Shown here piece by piece: positions 1 through 12,700 of a DNA stretch of 64,000 nucleotides (the stretch's first letter is position 1; every line of letters starts with the position of its first letter). This DNA is from Porpolomopsis calyptriformis (Eukaryota > Basidiomycota > Agaricomycetes > Agaricales > Hygrophoraceae), in contig OX621172.1 in assembly GCA_951640195.1 (NCBI GenBank), forward strand, positions 1,302,001 through 1,366,000, written 5' to 3'. The notes beneath the pieces are model-generated. The model saw only the letters and a list, made by a program, of their open reading frames with translations, was not told where the DNA came from and searched no databases. The translations under genes and the position numbers were made by a program.

Positions 1-302
1 TCCCTTAAATTCAACTCCCATAACCTGCGCTGAAAGTTAAGCCCCAGGACCTTTCAATCGACGACTCATTCTTTACAGACAAGCGCACTTAGGAATTGAT
101 CTCCTGACTGGTCTATGACCAAATTTTCTGATCTAAAAAGTACAAAGCCATGATGGCGACTCTACATAGATCATCCCATCATAACACCTGCAACGTAGCT
201 AATTGAGGCAGAAACCAACAGCATTGGGACTTCTAAATTTGCATTCCCTGTGGAATGGTTCAATATCGAAGAGGAGTAACTTGTCATCTTAGAACCAATT
301 CG
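1..302. other. Gene-free left edge
   Basis: No convincing coding frame or repeat is visible. It lies downstream of the Ctf4-like stop codon and probably holds its 3' untranslated region. Confidence 0.4.
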
Positions 303-3300
303 TTAATCTGAAGGAATTTGCCCTCCATCCAACTCGCGTGAACTCCCGACCAGCGTTGTGCTTGCCGAGCTTTGTGGCAAGTCAACCGATTGAGTTGTAT
401 CCGGCGAAGTGGTATCACTTGTCCTCTGTGTATTGTGGCCGGCCTTGTCAGACGCGGGGCCCAACAGCCCAAACAAGGTCATTTGTTTGGTGGCTTCCTT
501 CTCCCTTTCCTTCCCGGTCCCACCTGCGAGAACATGAATGGTTGCAAAGAAACAAACAAACGGAAGAAGTATACCTTTCACCCTCAGATTTTCTAATCCT
601 GTACCATCCATCTTATCCAAGAGGCGTTCATTGTTCCGGGAGATTTTATTGGGTTCTATCTTTCGACTGAATGGATTTTTGTTGGCAGGCTTTCTTGCAA
701 AAGGGTTGGTACCTATCCAGACAATTATTCAACTGCATAAGTAGTGACATAAATCCACCTACATTCTAACTTGGGCGTGGACAACCCAATTTTACCGAAT
801 GTTCGCCGTTTCAAATCATCATCAATTGCGGACTCCTCGCTCTCGTTCCTTTTCCTCTTTCCACTAGGTTCGGAAACGGTAGGTAAGGGATCAGTTGTGA
901 GTTGCGGAGTAAGCGAGGGCGATTCCGCAGCAAGAGACGTCGAGTAGCGGGTATTTTCTACATGAGGTGTCGCGCGTGCAAGGCCCGGTCTAGAGATGGC
1001 AGGAGGTTTACTAAAATCGTCCAATGAGTTGGCGATTGTAATAGGATCCATTGGTGGCGGAGAGTAGGATTTCTCCCATTGTTTGTACCCCTCTCGAGCG
1101 GTCACCAATCTGCGCTCTGTTCGTCCCGCTTTCAATGTTTCTATTTTCTCCCGCAAACCGACCAAATGGTAAAAATCGGCAACCTTGACAGCCATATCGA
1201 ATGAAGCAGTATGGTGCAGCAGTTTTGTCGCTTCAATGGCTCGCGGAATGTTGTCCTGTTTGCAGGCGATTTGTATTAATTTGATGATCTCCTTATCTAT
1301 GGTCATCTCTCGTTTGGAGATGTCGTCTGTTATCAGTCTATCGCCTAGTTCGTCGCGTTGAAATTGGAGCAGCATTAATTCTCGTTCAACCCTATTATCA
1401 TTGTCAGTAACTGTCCCAATTTTGAGGTCGATTACCCACAGTTCCTCGTGGATCAGGTCCTCCACACCACGACGGAAAGGTAACCGAATTGGGAGTTCTT
1501 GGATTAGAGGCTTAGGGAAACCAGGATATTGTTGCCTTCCCTGTTTGAGAGCTGATGAGACATTTGCCACAAGAATTATAGCGACAAACTTTCAAGATCA
1601 AGCACATGAATGTGCTTCCTGCAACACCAACTGGCCAATATGACTCATCCTTGCCTTCTCGGCGTTCTAGAAGATTGGTATCCATAATGCGAGCCCAAGT
1701 TGCAGCCATAGGGAATCTGAGGTTGGTGAGAATATGAACGAAACCGGCAGTATCATAGATAGCTGGGGCCTGGGATGTAACAGTTTATCATCACAGCATC
1801 TTTGATTCTTTTGAATGGCCTACCCCCTCATTTGTTATGCCGATCCATTTCAGGGTGTGTCCTTTGGAGAGTGGAAGTAGTCCGGCTTGGCGTACACTGA
1901 AGTCTTGGTAGTTGAAAAGGGAGAATGACAGATTCTGAGACCCTGATTCCAAACAATCAGTAAATGCTGTAGAGATTGCTCTCGGATGTGCCAACCGTCA
2001 ATTGTGGTAGAACCGGCGCGATGCACCACAAACGCCCACTCTGGCCCGGCAACCATCGAGACATATTCCGCTCCGAGACCGACAATTCTCCTCTCACGAC
2101 CTGTCCCACTCAAGAAAGTCAGATCGCTCTCGCTGGTGGCAACGATCACGTTGCCGAAACCCAGCAGATCATCTGATGTTGGACGAAGGGACTTGTGGCC
2201 AGAGACGCCAGAAGCTGCCACCCCGATCACTCTCGTGCCCCTCCTCATTCTGTATGTCCATTCACTGTGCGACGTCCATGCCTCGTAGGGTTTATACAAC
2301 ACCTGGGCAGGTTGCTCATTTTCAGGTTGGCAAGCAAAAATTGCGCCTCGTTCACCTAAAGGCCACGATGTGCGTCAATTTCTCATTAGGTACGATGAAT
2401 ATCACGTACCGAGAGAGCCAAGATCGTACTTGAAGTGATCGGTGAAGTGATATCCCTTCCGCGCAGAGTGGTTGTGGAATTCCACGTTCACGATGTGGTG
2501 AGTGTCCTGATCCGTGACTTCGATCAAGCCGATCATGTTGTATGCTTGAAGAGAGGTCAAGTATTAATTATGGAAAAAGGATCCAACTGACCAAGATATC
2601 GTTTCTTATTTTCCATCGGCGTGCATCCGGGTTGGAAAGGAGATTGTGCTTTCGTAATGCTCACTATTCGACCATAGGTTGAGGTGAACCCAAGAAAAAG
2701 GCGCAATATAACCTACCCATCTCTTTGACATTCGCAACAGGTTCTTCGTCGAATATTTGGCCATCGGTGTCGTCGATAATCCAGTCATCATCCAAATCAA
2801 CCATACCTGCGTCATCATCGTCCTCTCTTGCAGGCACCAAATCAGGCGGGAACAAGAAAGCCTTTTGATCTGAGGACCCGCCGGATGATGATGACTTCAC
2901 CGGATCCGGAAAGTTATCCGAGATTGGTTTCAACCAGCGAGAAAAAATTCCATCAGTGTCTGTCCACGCGAGGAGATTTTGAGTTGGTGAGAACGCCAGC
3001 TGTGTGATGGTTGAGGTGGAAGTGCCGGACTGCCTAGAAGAAGGCTTACGTTGAATGTGTGTATGAAAGATGAGAAGAAGCCGACACTCACCGAAAGAGT
3101 ACCCGCTTGGTCTGTGTGGACCAAATGAACACGTCTGCATTAGTTGCCGAAGCAAGATATAGACCATTTCTTGAAATTGCAAGGGCTGTGACGACTCCCG
3201 TAATTGAATCGTCTGCGAGAGCAGATGATTTGGACCAGGTGTCTCGAGGAACGCTTACAATTTCTGCGTGCAGTATTAATTAGAGATCCGCTATCGAACT

Positions 3301-4226
3301 AGTCGAGAACGAATACACACCGTGATTTAGAGATGCAACAAAGAAGTGATGACCGGACGGATGCCACAACACAGAGCAATCATGCACATACTCCGGTCTG
3401 AAATTCTCCAGGTTAAAGTCAACTAAACAAACAGGATGCGGGACTTACTGTCCATGGGTCGCAGCCGGAATGATACCCTCTATAGTCTTTTCCAATATCG
3501 GTTCATTCTTTGAGACATCCCACGCCATGATATTACCGTCAGATCCACATGTCGTCTGAGAAGGAGAGTATGAGAGATTGTGGATAGCCTGAAGTAGCAC
3601 GCACAAGAAGTGAACCTGATGGATGCCAGCTTGCACTTCGCACCCCTTGGGTGTGTCCGTTTAGTAGGTGAATCTTACTGGTGTCTTCAAGTTCAATGAG
3701 TCGTACTGAGAAGTCCCTGTATGTCAAGTGTTGGACCCTCGGAGATGTTGCCAGTCCGCTTTGGGACATACCGAGATGTGATTGCTGCTTTGGTTCCCTT
3801 CGGATCAATGGAAACAGACTCCACAGGTAGGTTTGCGGTGCTCGCAAAGATTCCGGCGAAGTCAGCTTTCCGTCCGGTATACCGTAGGACTCTACCATCA
3901 GAGCTGCCGGAAAGCCAACAATTGTTCTACCATCTCACATGAGGAGAGAACGAACAAGGTGTGAATAGACAACGAACCGTGGTCGCGATGGACGTAATGG
4001 CATCTTCTGCTTCGGAAGCCGCGTCAGGTTCTTGGCTGGCACCAAGTGCTGTGCTCCAGACGCGAACAATACAATCGGAGCCTCCTGTATATGCCGTGCT
4101 GATCCAAAGCTTGCTTGTGAACAAGACTATTTTTCTAAGCAACTTGGAACCTTACGAGCCATCTCTTGAAAAGGCGAGACAGGTTCGACCAGGTCCATGG
4201 GATGAATTGGTGATCACAGTCGACAT
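303..4226 (-). CDS. Ctf4/WDHD1/Mcl1-like DNA polymerase alpha-binding replisome protein
   Basis: This is the adaptor that couples the CMG helicase to polymerase alpha at replication forks and supports sister-chromatid cohesion. The spliced product starts [13 protein letters not shown] (ATG at 4226) and reads into N-terminal WD40 repeats (for example [17 protein letters not shown] near 3.6 kb). An acidic linker follows ([17 protein letters not shown] near 2.8 kb), then a second propeller. The C-terminal SepB/helical region lies at about 1570-780 ([19 protein letters not shown], then [21 protein letters not shown]). The tail after short introns has NPFARK and NPFSRK motifs and ends near [12 protein letters not shown], a degenerate PIP-like peptide. 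The stop is TAA at 303-305. A 51-nt intron near 530-585 keeps the frame open, so it can be missed. The upstream region carries G1/S-type promoter motifs. The family call is firm; exon borders are approximate. Confidence 0.87.
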
Positions 4227-4626
4227 GGCGTGGGGCAAGTCACGAACGTGACAGACGCGACGCGTTCTTGCAATTTTACCCGAAAACGCGAAAACGCGAA
4301 ACTCATGCGCTACTTGTTACTGCACGTCGTCTATTACATGCCGACGTTGTACTCATTCTTGCCCGAGCAGCATCCGTGGCTGAATCAGTATTCAAAGCTT
4401 GCAGGAAACGTATGCAACCACCAGCGACATTTAAGATCCAAAATCGTATTCGCAATTAAATAAGGAAACTTGTATATCAACCAAGATAAATCAAGGATTG
4501 CAAGTACAATTTACGCCGAACCAATGGCTGGTAAACGACGATGTCAAGATTGTGGGGATAAGATGTATAAATTACATGCAAGTGTGAATGGATGGTATTC
4601 TCGTGAAACTGATTGCCGACTTGTGT
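4227..4626. promoter_or_regulatory. Intergenic promoter of the Ctf4-like gene
   Basis: The 400 bp hold the 3' end region of the Cep57-like gene and the promoter of the Ctf4-like gene. No coding sequence is supported. The part next to the Ctf4 start is rich in CGCG motifs, listed separately. Confidence 0.5.
4260..4301. promoter_or_regulatory. MCB box and two CGCGAAA motifs upstream of the Ctf4-like gene
   Basis: A perfect MluI cell-cycle box ACGCGT is at 4260-4265, 34 bp upstream of the Ctf4-like ATG. CGCGAAA, which resembles SCB/E2F sites, occurs at 4287-4293 and 4295-4301. In yeasts such sites recruit MBF/SBF and drive G1/S transcription of replication genes. Binding here is inferred from the motifs and the gene's role. 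Confidence 0.55.
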
Positions 4627-7600
4627 TTATCTAAAAGTCACGGTCTTGGGAGAGTGCGAGGGTGCGTGATGAAAAGAAGGGATAATGCGAGGTTTGTCCT
4701 TGAATGTCAATAGATCATAGAGTGATGCAATCTGGTCTCCCTACATAGCACGGGTGAGAGAGATCGAATTGACTAAGATGTTATACAGACCTTTTGCTCC
4801 AGTATATCAATGATCTCGCGCAAGTGAAGAGCGAGCAAATGTCGTTTTGGTACATTTGACACTGCATCCAAAAGTTTGTACTCGTCGGCAAGCTCAACAT
4901 AAATGCTGTTTGGAGTCAGTGTATGTGCGTTTGGATGAGGTAATAGCACGAGCCTTTTGTAGTGAGCAAAGTCATCTTCTAGTTCTCTCACTACCCCCGC
5001 CAGCACAGTCTGTGGTGGTAACGTCTTCTGGTCGTCATTCATCTTTTGATACCGAAACCCGGCAACCCAGTCGGGGTGATCACGTTGCTTTTCCTTCGGT
5101 TTGGTACGTGTGGGAACAAAAGGGATCTTGTCCTGACCATGTCCGTTTTCTGAGCCTTCGACGAAACCTTCGTCATCATCCGGGGCACATTGCGCTCTCG
5201 TTCTTTGGTCGCGTTCCGGAAACACTGACCGCCGTGGCTGACGGATAGCGGACTGCCGTGGATGGCGGCAAATGGTACACATTTTAGCATTGTGTTCAGG
5301 GACTGAGAAAAATAGTCGTTCCATACGAGCCCCACGGATTTGGGGGAATGCGGCTTCTTTTTCGTTGACTTCTGAAATTTTTTGGGTGGAAGAGGGTTTT
5401 TTCCTAGGCTCTCGAGCTCTGATCGGGGTGGTTGGTTGAAATGATGACAGCTGTGGGTGTGACGTGGAGTGAGAAGGCGACGTCTCATCTTGACTCTGCG
5501 CAGCAAGATTTGATGCCAGTTCGACACCGGCAGGACGGTCGTTTGGATCGTCTCGCCTTTGATGTCTAGTTGGGGAGGGGGAACGGGGAGGGGGTGTACA
5601 TGGAGAGTGGCTACGAGATTGCGGCAATGCCAATGTAGATCGCTCAGGCTTCTGTTTACCAGTGGGACGATCAATATTAACCATGTGCCGCGGGGTCAGG
5701 GGAGGTGTCGATGAAGGGAGGAGAGCGGCATCGAGAGGGCCAGTATAGTCCAAGTTTCGGGAAGTATACTCGAGATCTTCACTTCCAGATTTAATAGCTT
5801 CAGCGGCGTCCTCATCCTTTTCCTCGATAACCTCCACGAGTTCCTCGTTTTCGTTCCTGGAGTTCCCTAATGTAAAGTCAGGCCCAACGTGGGCTGCTGA
5901 AGGGTGCCCTTTGACCACTCGTCTCTCCTTTAATCCTTCTTCAACTACCGCCCTCAACACCTCTACCTCCTCAGCCAATCGTTCCACTTCCTCGCGAAGC
6001 TTTTCTACTTCCCGAGACTTTTTCTTCAGCTCTTTGCGATCCGACTCGCGTAAAGAACGTAGTTCAATCAACAGCTGTTGCTGTGATGACAATTCCGCAG
6101 TAAGGCGGGTTAAATGAGCACGAAGGGTGGCGATTAGCGATTCCAGGGCTTTGTCCACAGGAAACAGTGTCAAAAGGCGCACGAAAGGATGTGGAAGCCA
6201 CACACCTGTCTTTTCCTCAACGACTTCATTATACCTCTCACCCCTTGCATTCTCTGCTTCCACACTCCTCACCTTACCTCCCTTGGTTGCATCGGGATTC
6301 ACCAGGTCAACGTCTGGGTGCTGCTGAACGACATTGCCCCTATCCATCACCCTTGTGCGCTCATGAACAACCTCCGTTTTGCAAGCCTCTAACTCGAGTT
6401 CGAGCTCGCGTACGCGACGACGCGAAATGCTGTTTTCTGACTCAAGATGCGAAAGTTTCGATTGTATGGCACTGAGAGTAGAGAGTAGTTGCGCTGCGAA
6501 TACATCTGTGTCAATAAGGTGCTAACAAGGAGCGTCGTTTGCACTCACTTTCCGTCTCTCGGAGGCGAGCATTAGCAGCATAGGTATAATGCATTTGTGA
6601 TGGTTTAGCAGGACTTTCGACTGCGCTTGTAAGGCCTGTTACGTCGGGCAACTGAACGAAAGGCTTTTTTCTGGATGTCTTTATGGATGATCGAGGCAGT
6701 GTTGCAGTTTGATGACCGCCATCGAACAAACTAGGTTTATTTAAGACATCATTAAAAGGATTGCGCTGGAAACATCTGAATCAGCCCCACTGGTGTCATG
6801 TATAATGCGTAAATGACTCACGGCTTGACCCTTGCTTGATTTATCCGTGGAAGTTGCTGCTTCGACCTCCGTGCTTTGCGCTTTGAATAATTTCGAGCTC
6901 GAAGATTGCGTAGGAGGCTGCGAATGGGGTGCAGAATGAGAGGACGCGTGAGGTAGGACAACCCTTTTTTTTGAGCATGGCTTAGGACTAGTAGGGTCAT
7001 TAATATTGAGGGATGTGGGCACTCGGTGGATAGTGTCACGTGAATTCATGTTTCCGTGTTGTGCGTGTCGCCGTGGGTGTGGGTGTACATGTGATCGGTG
7101 AGACTGTGCATTGCGGGGTCTCTGAGGCGAAAAGGAGACGCGACGGAGAGCCTCTGATAGTTTTGGACGAGATGATGAGTGGGATGTATCTGAATCTGAG
7201 GGCGGGGAAGAAGGGGGTGGATGGTGTTGAGATCCTGGTGGAACGGTATAACCTGATTGGAGGACACGCTCAAGTTCAATAGTACCAACATCGGGGGGTT
7301 GGTTCGTTGTTCCCTTCAGAAGAAAAGACGATTACAGGAGTTGTTGGAAGATTGCGAATATATTTACGCACGAGATATTTTGGATCGCTCCCCAGGAGAC
7401 TCGGAAGGTCTTTCATGCCGCCGATCATATCGTGTAGAGGTCTGTCCGGATCGTACTCGGCACCACTTAGACTAATGTTTCGTGTCCCCCTTCCTGCTAA
7501 GCCTGCACTGAGAGTCAAGGCACTAGCGTGATGTGCAGCGGTGGAGATGGTTTCTCCATACGGATTGATACCTTCTTCGTTGCGGTAGCCGTAGGGGTAA

Positions 7601-7845
7601 TTGTCTCCCTCGAAGTCGTCTTCGGTATGATGCTCGAAAGAGGCGAAACTGGCAAAAGCACACGGAGCAGAGTTATGCCTGGGGTATTCTATGGAGCTGC
7701 CATCTGGGTTATCTGTATCGGAAGAGAGATGCAAAGACAGGTCAGTGTGTAGTAGATTGTGCTCCAGTTCAATGCGATCCTGCTCCAACTTGTCACCGCA
7801 GATCCTAAAATCAAGAGGTGGCCCGTTCAAGGCTGATTCTTTCAT
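4627..7845 (-). CDS. Cep57/Ppc89-like spindle-pole (centrosome) microtubule-binding protein
   Basis: The C-terminal part carries the Cep57 microtubule-binding/Ppc89 signature, with VLAGVVRELEDDFAHYKRL, IYVELADEYKLLDAVSNVPK and HLREIIDILEQK. An intron at about 4735-4785 joins this to GDQIASLYDLLTFK and the stop at 4627. Upstream are a long coiled coil (about 6.1-5.9 kb, rich in E, L, K and R), a CTICRHPR Cys pair, and an N-terminal HHASALTLSAGLAGRGT...GAEYDPDRPLHDMIGG block as in fungal homologues. The family anchors the spindle pole body. I chose the ATG at 7845 because it starts a conserved frame and leaves 94 bp to the divergent GT61 gene. Near 7276-7350 the frame changes: either a 67-nt intron or a 1-nt indel in a run of six C must be assumed. 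Confidence 0.8.
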
Positions 7846-7903
7846 GGTGTCGCAGTATGAGGCTATGGATGGTAAACTCGGGTGAGGGGACGGTGTCAAC
7901 AAG

Positions 7904-7909
7904 ACGCGT
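7904..7909. promoter_or_regulatory. MCB box (ACGCGT) upstream of the Cep57-like gene
   Basis: A perfect ACGCGT lies 59 bp upstream of the Cep57/Ppc89-like ATG, in the 94-bp divergent promoter shared with the GT61 gene. A CACGTG E-box follows at 7915-7920. Spindle-pole genes are often periodic; that it is MBF-bound is inferred. Confidence 0.5.
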
Positions 7910-7939
7910 TTGGTCACGTGTAACACAAAGCTCGTGACC

Positions 7940-9636
7940 ATGTTTTTCACACCCACCCGTCGGGAGGTGTTTCTCGTCATCCTCCTTCTCGTCGCTTTAC
8001 TCTCCTTGTCTCGCGCTCGTTTCGACGGTAGATGGCACGTTCAAGCACCTTCAGTGCTTCGCACACCTGGAAAAGGCTCCCCTTTTTCCCCGGAAAGTGA
8101 CCCAGTGGATCCACAAACCTTTAGGAGTAAGCTGTCGTTTGCTGGCGCTCACGTACCAGAAACGACAGTCATTGCCCATGTTCCAGGTGAGGCGAGGCAC
8201 CATTCGGCGCTTCATTTCTTACCGTATATGGCTGTATCACAGGGTGGACAATCTTCGACAACATGTACATTCTTAACGGTACTGTCTTTCTTGTTTCAAA
8301 TCAGCCCAGCACCCTCCCCAACAAGGACCGAATGATCTCTACGTCCGCGCGGATTGAGACTGGGCTGACTGCAGAATTAGCCCGTCTTCCAACTGAGAAG
8401 CATATGCGTTTCATCAGTACCTCAGAGGCCAAGCGTATCTTTGGGAAGAGCGCCAGTATTATCCCGGGTGTTACGGTACCTTGTTCTGGCCTACTTTTAA
8501 GTTTAGAATGACTGACACCCGGTGTAGTTCCTTGTGAATGATCACTCCCAATTGTATGTCAGAATGACTTTGCTTTTAGACTGGGCTGCTGACGGACGGC
8601 AGCATCACACATTACTACCATTGGTCCGCAGAGCTCTGGTTTGGTTTCTGGCGAACTTATTCGTCCTTGGACCCACACATATCATCCATCGGCAACACCA
8701 CTCTTCCTCAGCCCAGGCGCATCCTCTTTCCGCACCTAGATGCAGATCATTGGCGGGACTACGCATCCATGAACGAATTAGTTGTCCGCAGCTCTTTCCC
8801 GTCTTTGACTGCGGAATTCTTGCATGATTGGAGTGATCGTGCGAAGATGGACCATCCGTTCGTGTTCGATCGGGTCGTTTTCGCAGACCGCTCCGCCGCA
8901 ATGCAAGGATACAACTACCACCGCACTCAGCGCACCGCTTCTGAGCCTTTTGCGCTACCTGGTAGCATTAATTGGTGGAGCACCATAAGGCGCAATGTCA
9001 TTGAGTTCTCTGGTCTTGGTGGCTCTTTGGGTAAGGGAACGACCCATAACCCTGTCATAACATATATTTCAAGACAAGGTTGGGGAAGGAGGATGTTAAT
9101 ACAGGAAGACCACGAAAATCTAGTGCGGGAACTCTTCAGATTAAGGGATACGTATGGGTATGAGGTGAATGTGGTGAACATGGACAAGCTGACGAGAATC
9201 GAGCAGCTCCATTTAGCGGCGAGAACCACGGTGCGTCGGTAATTTCCACTCAATCATCCCAAGTGATAAATCTCTCACTTGAGCAGATAATGATGGGGGT
9301 TCATGGCAACGGTCTAACGTCTCTCATATGGATGGAACCGTCTCCACGATCCACTGTCATAGAATTCTTCGTTCCTGGAGGCTTTGCTCACGACTATGAA
9401 TACACTACTCGGGCTCTCGGTATGGTCCATTACGGCTTTTGGAATTCCAGGTTCGACAAGTTGTATTAAGGAATACTTCCAGGTACTAACAAAAATCCAG
9501 TTCTTTTACCAGTCCAGATGTTCCACTGCCCGCTTACCCTGATGACTTCCAAAGCAATTCCATTCCAATTGACGGACAGGCAGTCGCGAGATTGTGTCAC
9601 AGCAGGATCACTCTGTCAGAAGAAGCTGACGATTAG
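7940..9636 (+). CDS. Glycosyltransferase family 61 (EOGT/DUF563-like), type II membrane protein
   Basis: The N-terminus is a short cytosolic stretch followed by a hydrophobic anchor (FLVILLLVALLSLS), as in Golgi type II glycosyltransferases. The body has the GT61 core: GWTIFDNMYILNGTVFLVS, THYYHWSAELWFGFWRTYSS, the nucleotide-sugar region VITYISRQGWGRRMLIQEDH, then EQLHLAARTTIMMGVHGNG and a STVIEFFVPGGF block. Five short introns join these in frame. The last (about 9451-9500) contains a perfect TACTAAC branch site. The stop TAG is at 9634-9636. An in-frame ATG at 7910 would add ten residues; 7940 fits the anchor better. The acceptor and sugar are unknown. It is tail-to-tail with the Scc2-like gene, 134 bp apart. 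Confidence 0.82.
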
Positions 9637-9770
9637 TTGAAACATAGGAACTACATATGATTTCTTGCTTAGAATCCGTTGAGATAAGTTACAAACGCGG
9701 ATGCATATTCTACATGATGATTATAAGGATATGAAGCTTGAAAGTCCAAAGTGTTCATGATGCGAGTGTT

Positions 9771-12700
9771 TTATAAGTCATCTTCTGGTTCTGCAGTAAG
9801 TCCATCTTCATCCCAGAGTTCTAGAAACTGTCACCAGTAATGAGATCTGAAAAAGATCAGAATGAACAAATCGAAAGGACGCACACAATGTTTTTGTTTA
9901 TTCATCTCATCTATCGTAAGTAAAGGTGTCGTTGCAAAAGGTAGTCGGTTCCACGAGATAGGTTGTTCGTGGCGTCTATTTGCAGGTTTGTCGCCAATGG
10001 TCGTTTTCTTCCCCGGAACATACTTGGAACATTTGCTAAAGCAAGGGTTTATCTCTGTTAAGACTGACAAATTAATGTTGACATACTCTTCAGATATCCC
10101 ATACAACGTTTTGAGATAGATCCTCAACAACATTATGATTCCAACGACGACAGAAGATTGCATTAGAGGCAAGTTCCATCCGGCTGATCCTAAAAGGATT
10201 CAACAAGTAGGATAGACGAATGGAAATTGTGGCCTACCTCCGTTACAGCCTGACACATGTGCAGAGTCCTGGACGCAAAATGTCATACTATGCACTCGAA
10301 TGTAAATATATTTTACTTGCGGCCACAGTTGACTCGGGCGAAACACTTTCTGCACTCCCCAATTGAGTGAGGAGATGGGAAGGTGATAGAATTTCAACGA
10401 GTTGCAGGCCGGCTGTGGACAGTATTGAGGTCAAATATTTGATTACCGTCAGAACTTCCTCTTGGGTCTTATAATTGAAAGCGGAAAAATTTTCGGCCAT
10501 ATATCTGGCAAAATCAACATCGTCCTGAAGAGATTGAGGAAACTCATAACAAAGGGAGTTTGAAAATACCTGTGACGATTTCAAAGCGGTATCCATGTCA
10601 AAGACCTTGACCAATGCTTTCAGGAAATCTTGCCTGGAGACCCTTTTTTCACGGACAAGGGAGTACCAACCCTGGAGCAAGGCAGTAGGCACAGGTAGCA
10701 TACGATAACCTGCACAACATCAGCTCCTTCTCTGTTGACAAAGTATAAGATCCAGCTGGCCTTGAACAAGACCTGAGGCGATGCTTTTCTGATAGTCGAA
10801 AGAAGCCTTGGCGCTCCGAGTGTAGCGTGTGTTGAGGAGTGATGCGTGTTTGTTATGCAGTATAGCGTGCAAAGCACTGGCACGGGCGCTTATCGAAGTG
10901 CTTGGACTTGTCTCTAGTGCCACAATAACCGGATATGACTGAAATAGAAATGAGCTAAACCGAGCTAAGGGCCATCGATTGCAGCTTTCTTACCTGCAGC
11001 GGATGAGCCAAACCTAACTTGACGGTGAAACTCAATACGTCAATGGCCGTGGCTTGAATTTGAAGATGCTGCGAAAGTGCAGCTTGAAGAATTGGGCTTA
11101 AATAGCGTTGCACTACTGCGGAGCTGACCCTATCTACATCGTCAACATGAGGAATACAAACTTAGAAGTGCCGTACCCTGAGTCCGCGAATTCATCTGTG
11201 TTTCCAATGAGCTCGTCCATATTGACGCTTGCATGTTTAAACTTGTTTGTTCCTTTAGCTGATAAGGGGACTAAGTCAATCGATTCGGCATGCCAGACAA
11301 TAAGTATACCCTCTGTCCTAGCTGACTGCTTTGCTGCCTCGGATACCAAAAAATCTTGTATGATCTTGAGAAGACGTCCGCGACCGTCTTCTTCAGGAGA
11401 GGCGAATACGGCATCCATGATACTTGCAGAATGGTCCAGGATCATTAAGGTAGGTTGAGCACGGAAAAGAAAACCTAGAGGCCAAACAGCGGTTGTATAG
11501 TAACAATTTGAGAGATAAGACGAATTGCCCTGACCTAAACACTGCAAAATACGCCCTCGAAGACCTGTATCGCTAAACTTATCGTATAGCTTTATGAGAC
11601 TGTTGTAAATATGTTCGATGACAGATCCCTGCAAGGAGAGGTTCAGTGTCTTGACTGATGATCAAGGGTATATCTCACATGACATATGATATCGAGGTCC
11701 GCCATAACGCCTAGAAGTTGAAATTCGTGGTGAGGCCATACCCCTCAGAATACAAAAGAGCATACCATGATCGCTATACTTAAGTTGGTCGAAGTCGCCA
11801 TGCTCACCAAGGAGCGATATAATGAAGATGAGTATGGAAAGAGCTCTGACTTCATTGGGTGTCATTACTTTGTCGGTGGATCGATTTATAGCTTGCTGTA
11901 GACGATCTGCACGTAGGCAATGGGTAATAAGAACAAGTGAAAGTAAGATGGAGTTTACCATTGCAGGATTTGACAAGCGCAACAAGTCGTACGAAGTCAT
12001 GTGTGAGGTTTTTAATAACCGCACACAAGCAAGCCACGCCTTCTTGCAGAGCCTGAAGTGTGTAAAAGGTTAATCACTTTGGATACTCGCATTACAACTA
12101 CAGTCACTTACTAATACACCACCAGCCAAGGAAGGCTTGATTATCATGGGTTGAAGAGCCAACTGCAGCTCATGCCCAAACTTGGCAGCAGTTTTGGGCA
12201 TGTGGGGGATAGAAATTCGGAAGATCTTCAGCAAATAATCAGATATTGCTTGCTCTTCAGCCTGATAAGGTCAATATCAGAACAGCTGAAATTATGATTG
12301 GACAGAGACGATACTGTTGTGGCATTCTTGAGATAAGGCAAAAGGATGGAGGCATTGGTGCCCGAGAGAATTGCCGGATAAGCTGAGGTGAAGTGATAAA
12401 TAGTTCTAATGCAATCGATGACTGTCTGAGAGCAAGCAATAAATTCGGTGAGTTCATTGTGGTGTTGACGAATACATACGAAGTCCGGCAAATCAGACGC
12501 ATCCACAAGGCCATCAATTAGCACTTCACATATTTCCGCATACCTTGTGTGCAGAAGAGAAGCTTCCGTCCCTTCTCTATCCGCCATAATCTGCTGTAGC
12601 ATGTTTTCGAATGGTGAATGACGATCTTTGAAGTTGGCCGATACCCCCATTATGACTACTACTTTTGCCAGCAGAATATCGCTGCCTTTGGAATTGCCCA

